Source: Alistipes excrementigallinarum (GTDB lineage: Bacteria; Bacteroidota; Bacteroidia; Bacteroidales; Rikenellaceae). Taken from it: a stretch of DNA of 64,000 nt. Every line of letters begins with the position of its first letter. Positions within the stretch are counted from its first letter, which is position 1. Positions 60,289 to 64,000 of the stretch are shown here, piece after piece. The translations under genes were made by a program, and so were the position numbers. The stretch covers positions 58,616 through 122,615 of the forward strand of contig DXIP01000004.1 of the NCBI GenBank assembly GCA_019112825.1. Direction: 5' to 3'. The notes under the pieces were generated by a model. The model saw only the letters and a list, made by a program, of their open reading frames with translations, was not told the origin of the DNA and ran no database searches.

Positions 60289-61611
60289 ATGTCGAACATC
60301 TCCATCATCATCGGACGCGAGTTCAACGAGCGCGTCCGCAAGAAATCCTTCATCATCACCACGCTGCTCATGCCCGTGCTGATGCTCGCCCTGATGGCGG
60401 CGCCGGCCCTCATCATGCGCTTCTCGACGGGGGAGCTCAAGCGCATCGCCGTCATCGACGAGAGCGGACGGGTGGCCCCCGCGCTCGAGAGCGACGAGGA
60501 GTTCCGCTTCGAACCCACTGAGCTGACCACCGACGAGGCGCGCCGCAGCCTTGAGGATGTCTACGGCATCCTCTACATCGGCCGCGACGTGATGACCAAC
60601 CCCGACAACGTGCGCCTCTACCTCAACGGCTCCTCGTCGCTCTCGGTTGAGGAGAACATCACCGGCCAGATTGAGGACATCATCGAGACGGAGAAGCTCA
60701 AGGCCTACCACATCGAGAACCTGCCGCAGATTCTCGACGAGGTGAAGACCACGGTCCACATGCAGACCTTCCGCAACGACGAGTCGCAGGAGGAGGATTC
60801 GCAGGCCCGCTCGTCGGTCATCGCCTCGGCTTCGGGCTTCGTGCTGGGGATGGTGCTCTACATGTTCCTGCTCATCTACGGCGGCATGGTCATGCAGTCG
60901 GTCATCGAGGAGAAGAACAACCGCGTGCTGGAGGTTGTGGTCTCGTCGGTGCGCCCCTTCGAGCTGATGATGGGTAAAATCCTGGGCGTGGCCTCGGTGG
61001 CCGTGGTCCAGATTCTGATTTGGGGCGTGCTGATTTGCGGCGTCGGGGCGCTGCTCATCCCCCACCTGATGCCCGCCGAGGTGATGGCCGGGGCGCAGGC
61101 CATGCAGCAGGGCGTGCCCGAAGCGGCGGCCCTCTCGGGCGTCAGCCCCGAGATGATGCAGGCCGTGGCGACGATGACCGACTTCGGCTATCTGGTCCAG
61201 ATATTCGTCTGCCTGCTGCTCTTTGTCGTGGGCGGCTATCTGCTCTACTCGGCGATGTTCGCCGCCGTGGGCTCGGCCGTCGACAGCGTGCAGGACGCCC
61301 AGCAGCTGCAGACCCCCATCACCATCCCCATCATCCTGGCCTTCCTGGTGATGGTCTCGGTGATGAAGGACCCCAACTCGCCGCTGGCCTTCTGGTTCTC
61401 GCTCATCCCCTTCACCTCGCCCGTGGTGATGATGGCGCGCATCCCCTACGGCATTCCCACGTGGGAGGTGGTCCTCTCGCTGGTGCTGCTCTACGCCTCG
61501 TTCGTGGCGATGGTCTGGCTGGCCGGCAAAATCTACCGCGTGGGCATCTTCATGTACGGCAAGAAGCCGACCTTCCGCGAACTGCTCAAGTGGATGAAAT
61601 ACAAGTACTGA
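60289..61611 (+). CDS. natB: ABC-2 type permease (NatB-like)
   Basis: 440 residues. An N-terminal membrane segment (about 20-44) follows IIIGREFNERVRKKSFIITT. A long extracytoplasmic domain (about 45-185) precedes five or six C-terminal helices with EEKNNRVLEVVVSSVRPFEL, the ABC-2 permease mark. The MDPNSP-like PNSPLAFWFSLIPFTSPVV block is typical of NatB. Ends before a clear terminator. Confidence 0.92.
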   Translation: MSNISIIIGREFNERVRKKSFIITTLLMPVLMLALMAAPALIMRFSTGELKRIAVIDESGRVAPALESDEEFRFEPTELTTDEARRSLEDVYGILYIGRDVMTNPDNVRLYLNGSSSLSVEENITGQIEDIIETEKLKAYHIENLPQILDEVKTTVHMQTFRNDESQEEDSQARSSVIASASGFVLGMVLYMFLLIYGGMVMQSVIEEKNNRVLEVVVSSVRPFELMMGKILGVASVAVVQILIWGVLICGVGALLIPHLMPAEVMAGAQAMQQGVPEAAALSGVSPEMMQAVATMTDFGYLVQIFVCLLLFVVGGYLLYSAMFAAVGSAVDSVQDAQQLQTPITIPIILAFLVMVSVMKDPNSPLAFWFSLIPFTSPVVMMARIPYGIPTWEVVLSLVLLYASFVAMVWLAGKIYRVGIFMYGKKPTFRELLKWMKYKY

Positions 61612-61652
61612 CCCCTCGGCCGGCAGGGTGCCGGCCCGGGTGCTGCAATCCG

Positions 61653-61690
61653 GCGGCGGAGCCCCTTGCGGGGAGCTCCGCCGCTTTTTT
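61653..61690 (+). terminator. terminator of the ABC operon
   Basis: GCGGCGGAG pairs with CTCCGCCGC, enclosing a CCCC/GGGG extension and small loop, followed directly by TTTTTT. Confidence 0.92.
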
Positions 61691-61723
61691 CGCACGCCGC
61701 GCGGTGCACCGTCCGGGACGACA

Positions 61724-61754
61724 TTTGCGAACTCGCACTTTTTCATTATCTTTG
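61724..61754 (+). promoter_or_regulatory. promoter of nrnA
   Basis: TTTG (61724-61727) and TATCTTTG (61747-61754) with 19 nt between, a full Bacteroidales consensus match, 24 bp upstream of the start codon. Confidence 0.85.
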
Positions 61755-61778
61755 CGATGGTATTGACAACCTCCCGCC

Positions 61779-62810
61779 ATGAATATTTCGCAAGACCGGA
61801 TTGATGCCCTGCGCGCCCTGCTCGTTCGGCCCAGCCAGCAAATCGTGATTCTCTCGCACACCAACCCCGACGGCGACGCCATCGGCTCGTCGCTGGCCTG
61901 GAGCGACGTGCTCACCTCGATGGGCCACCGCGTAACCTGCATCGTCCCCAACAAATACCCCTACTTCCTCGACTGGATGCCCGGCATCGCCGACGTGGTC
62001 ATCCACCGCACCGACACCGAGGGGCGCGCCGCCCGCGCCATCGCCGGGGCCGACATCATCTTCTGCCTCGACTTCAACGCCATCTCGCGGCTCGAGAACC
62101 TGAGCCAGGAGCTCGCCTCGAACACCACGGCGCGCCGTGTGCTCATCGACCACCACCTCTCGCCCGTCGAGGAGTTCGACATCGCCTTCTCGCACCCCGA
62201 GTCGTCGAGCACCTGCTTCCTGGTCTATACGCTCATCGAGCGGATGTTCGGCACCGACGCCATCACGCTCAAGATGGCCGAGGAGCTCTACGTCGGGATG
62301 ATGACCGACACGGGCAACTTCGCCTTCTCGTTCCTCACGCCCGAACTGTTCCGCGCCGTGGCGGTGCTTGTCGAGAAGGGCATCCACATCCCGACGCTCC
62401 ACAACAACGTCTACAACGCCTATACCGAGGGGCGCGCGCGGCTCTTCGGCTACGCCATCAACCGCAAGATGGAGCTCATCGAGGATGGTACGGTGGCCTA
62501 CATGTCGCTCAAGGAGAACGAGATGCGCCGCTTCCAGTTCCAGCAGGGCGACAGCGAGGGCTTCGTCAACTACGCGCTCACCATCAAGAAGGTGAAGATG
62601 TCGGCCATGTTCCTGGCCCACCGCAAGTTCATCCGCATCTCGCTCCGCTCGCGCGGCGACGTGGATGTCAACCTCTTCGCCCGCAAGTACTTCGACGGCG
62701 GCGGCCACAAGAATGCCGCCGGCGGCAAATCCTTCCTCACGATGGAGGAGACCATCGCCCACTACATCCGCTCGGTGCGCGAATTCGCCGAGCAGGGCGG
62801 ACTGGGTTAA
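61779..62810 (+). CDS. nrnA: DHH-family oligoribonuclease/pAp phosphatase
   Basis: 343 residues. The DHH domain has SHTNPDGDAIGSSLAW, CLDFNAISRLE and LIDHHLSP (the DHH motif); the DHHA1 domain ends in FDGGGHKNAAGGKSF. NrnA degrades very short RNAs and dephosphorylates 3'-phosphoadenosine 5'-phosphate. Normal length and all metal ligands present. Has its own promoter; its stop codon is part of a 12-bp palindrome. Confidence 0.94.
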   Translation: MNISQDRIDALRALLVRPSQQIVILSHTNPDGDAIGSSLAWSDVLTSMGHRVTCIVPNKYPYFLDWMPGIADVVIHRTDTEGRAARAIAGADIIFCLDFNAISRLENLSQELASNTTARRVLIDHHLSPVEEFDIAFSHPESSSTCFLVYTLIERMFGTDAITLKMAEELYVGMMTDTGNFAFSFLTPELFRAVAVLVEKGIHIPTLHNNVYNAYTEGRARLFGYAINRKMELIEDGTVAYMSLKENEMRRFQFQQGDSEGFVNYALTIKKVKMSAMFLAHRKFIRISLRSRGDVDVNLFARKYFDGGGHKNAAGGKSFLTMEETIAHYIRSVREFAEQGGLG

Positions 62811-62817
62811 CGTTAAC
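62806..62817. repeat. 12-bp palindrome GTTAACGTTAAC
   Basis: Perfect palindrome covering the nrnA stop codon, 14 bp before the LysR start. Its place just upstream of the regulator suggests a possible binding site; its length and composition also allow chance. Confidence 0.4.
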
Positions 62818-62831
62818 ACCGCGCCCCGGGC

Positions 62832-63719
62832 ATGGACGACTTCCGACTCCGCGTCTTTCTGGCGGCGGCCCGCACGCTGAGCTTCACCCGGGCCGCCGAG
62901 GAGCTCTTCATCTCGCAGCCGGCCGTGAGCAAGCATGTCAGCGCGCTCGAAACGGCCTACGGCGTGACGCTCTTCAACCGGCGGGGCAGCCGCCTCTGTC
63001 TGACGGCCGCGGGCGAGGTGCTGCTGGGGTGCGCCGAGCGGCTCGAGGCCGAGTACCGCCACCTGCAGTACGCCATGAGCCGCTGCACCGAGCGCCTCGA
63101 GGGGGAGCTGCGCCTGGGGGCCAGCACGACCGTCGCCCAATACCTCCTGCCGCCGATTCTGGCCCGCTTCACTGCCCGCTATCCCCACCTTGACGTAACG
63201 CTTGCCTCGGGCAACAGCGACCAGATTGAGCAGGCGCTCGAACGGGGCACCGTTGATTTGGGCATCGTCGAGAGCTTCAGCCACCGCCACGGGCTCTTCT
63301 ACGACCCCTTCACCGAGGACGAGCTGGTGCTGGTCGCCCGCCCCGACGGGGCCTACGGCCGGCTCGAGAGCGTCACCCCCGAGCAGCTCTGCACGCTGCC
63401 GCTGGTCATGCGCGAAGGGGGCTCCGGGACGCTCGAGGTGACGGCCGCGGCGCTGGCCCGCGCCGGCATCCGGCTGCGGATGCTCCGGATTGTGATGCGG
63501 CTGGGGAGCACCGAGGGCATCAAGGCCTTCGTGCGCAACAGCGACACGCTGGCCATCGTCTCGGTCATTGCGGTGGTCGACGAGCTGCGGCGCGGCGAGC
63601 TGCGGGTGATTGACCTCGAGGGGCTTTCGCTGCGGCGCAGCTTCTCGTTCGTCCACCCGGCGGCCGAGCTTCCCGAATCGGTCCGCCGTTTCACGGACTT
63701 CGCCCGCGCCTCGCTCTGA
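62832..63719 (+). CDS. LysR family transcriptional regulator
   Basis: 295 residues. N-terminal winged HTH: FLAAARTLSFTRAAEELFIS followed by QPAVSKHVSALE. The C-terminal substrate-binding domain begins ELRLGASTTVAQYLLPPIL and has two alpha/beta halves. Of the LysR subfamilies it most resembles CysB/CbbR-type regulators of general metabolism; the effector is unknown. It follows nrnA by 21 bp, likely reading on from it, and no divergent target gene is adjacent. Confidence 0.93.
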   Translation: MDDFRLRVFLAAARTLSFTRAAEELFISQPAVSKHVSALETAYGVTLFNRRGSRLCLTAAGEVLLGCAERLEAEYRHLQYAMSRCTERLEGELRLGASTTVAQYLLPPILARFTARYPHLDVTLASGNSDQIEQALERGTVDLGIVESFSHRHGLFYDPFTEDELVLVARPDGAYGRLESVTPEQLCTLPLVMREGGSGTLEVTAAALARAGIRLRMLRIVMRLGSTEGIKAFVRNSDTLAIVSVIAVVDELRRGELRVIDLEGLSLRRSFSFVHPAAELPESVRRFTDFARASL

Positions 63720-63850
63720 GGGTTTGCAGGAGACCCCCGCCGAGCGTTCTCACTTCAAATTGGGCAGCCGCTTTGTAGCCCTTGCCCGCGTCTCTAGCGC
63801 TTCATCCTCTCCGCCCTGTTGCCCTGCGCCTCGCTCTGCTCCGCATCCCC

Positions 63851-63948
63851 GCGCCCCACACTCCGCGCCCCACACTCCGCGCCCCACACTCCGCGCCCCA
63901 CACTCCGCGCCCCACACTCCGCGCCCCACACTCCGCGCCCCACGCCTC
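63851..63948. repeat. 14-bp tandem repeat
   Basis: Six perfect copies of GCGCCCCACACTCC (63851-63934) and one partial. The same unit starts again at 63985 and runs off the window. Located after the lysR stop; no gene is supported in 63720-64000, where frames only translate the repeat. Confidence 0.9.
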
Positions 63949-63984
63949 CTCCTCTCGTCCCGTCCTGTCCCTGCCCGCAGCACC

Positions 63985-64000
63985 GCGCCCCACACTCCGC
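63985..64000. repeat. further copy of the 14-bp repeat at window edge
   Basis: GCGCCCCACACTCCGC continues beyond the window, so the array extends further right. Confidence 0.8.

Noticed and set aside
63851..63948. CRISPR array at the right edge
   Set aside because: Units are 14 bp and directly adjoining, with no spacers; it is a simple tandem repeat.

Overview
The window looks like chromosomal DNA of a GC-rich member of the Bacteroidales, most probably Alistipes or a close relative. This rests on Bacteroidetes-type promoters (TAnnTTTG -7 boxes, several with a TTTG or TTG -33 box 19-22 nt upstream), a Bacteroides-type tyrosine recombinase and MobV-type relaxase, Bacteroidales-type lipoproteins, a futalosine-pathway gene (mqnA), strong C/G preference at third codon positions, and xylose genes resembling those of Bacteroides. 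The genus is an inference.

Layout. Positions 1-3110 hold a leftward run dprA-tatD-TIGR04076-ansA (ansA is cut by the window edge). At 3416 lies tRNA-Cys(GCA). Its 3' end is the attachment site of a 16.1-kb integrated mobilizable element (3473-19654) bounded by identical 37-bp repeats. The element carries a type I restriction-modification operon (hsdS-half, hsdM, two membrane-anchored unknown proteins, hsdS, DUF2188 protein, unknown AT-rich gene, hsdR, YgjP-like metallopeptidase), a MobV relaxase with a structured candidate oriT, a primase/Toprim protein, two helix-turn-helix proteins, an ATPase-nuclease and an integrase. From 20003 to 25352 are a TlpA-like thioredoxin, a xylose-type sugar porter, a chimeric open reading frame that joins the first 28 codons of xylulokinase to the last two thirds of xylose isomerase, and a sugar acetyltransferase.

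From 35175 down to 26128 runs a leftward block of nine tightly spaced genes: holB, folK, two lipoproteins, an outer-membrane barrel, rbfA, a LolC/E-like permease, a DUF4296 lipoprotein and an amidohydrolase. A polysaccharide flippase, a DUF4375 gene, corA and mqnA follow. Near 40.8-40.95 kb, gene direction switches from almost all leftward to almost all rightward, beside a cluster of DnaA-box-like 9-mers; this is a candidate replication origin, although the composition skew has the sign opposite to the textbook expectation.

From 42283 to 51094 is an intact, host-like-composition cluster of phage particle and lysis genes (two long virion-like proteins, HTH-like protein, ClpP-type prohead protease, major capsid protein, portal, connector, holin, P5-type lysin) with no terminase, integrase, tape measure or regulator. 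It is followed rightward by comEC, a SAM methyltransferase, a YihY/BrkB membrane protein, a DUF2520 dehydrogenase-like protein and a KdsC-like phosphatase, then leftward galE, then rightward a Nat-type ABC exporter operon, a DHH-family nanoRNase and a LysR regulator. Long gene-free stretches are GC-rich, low in complexity and strongly strand-skewed.
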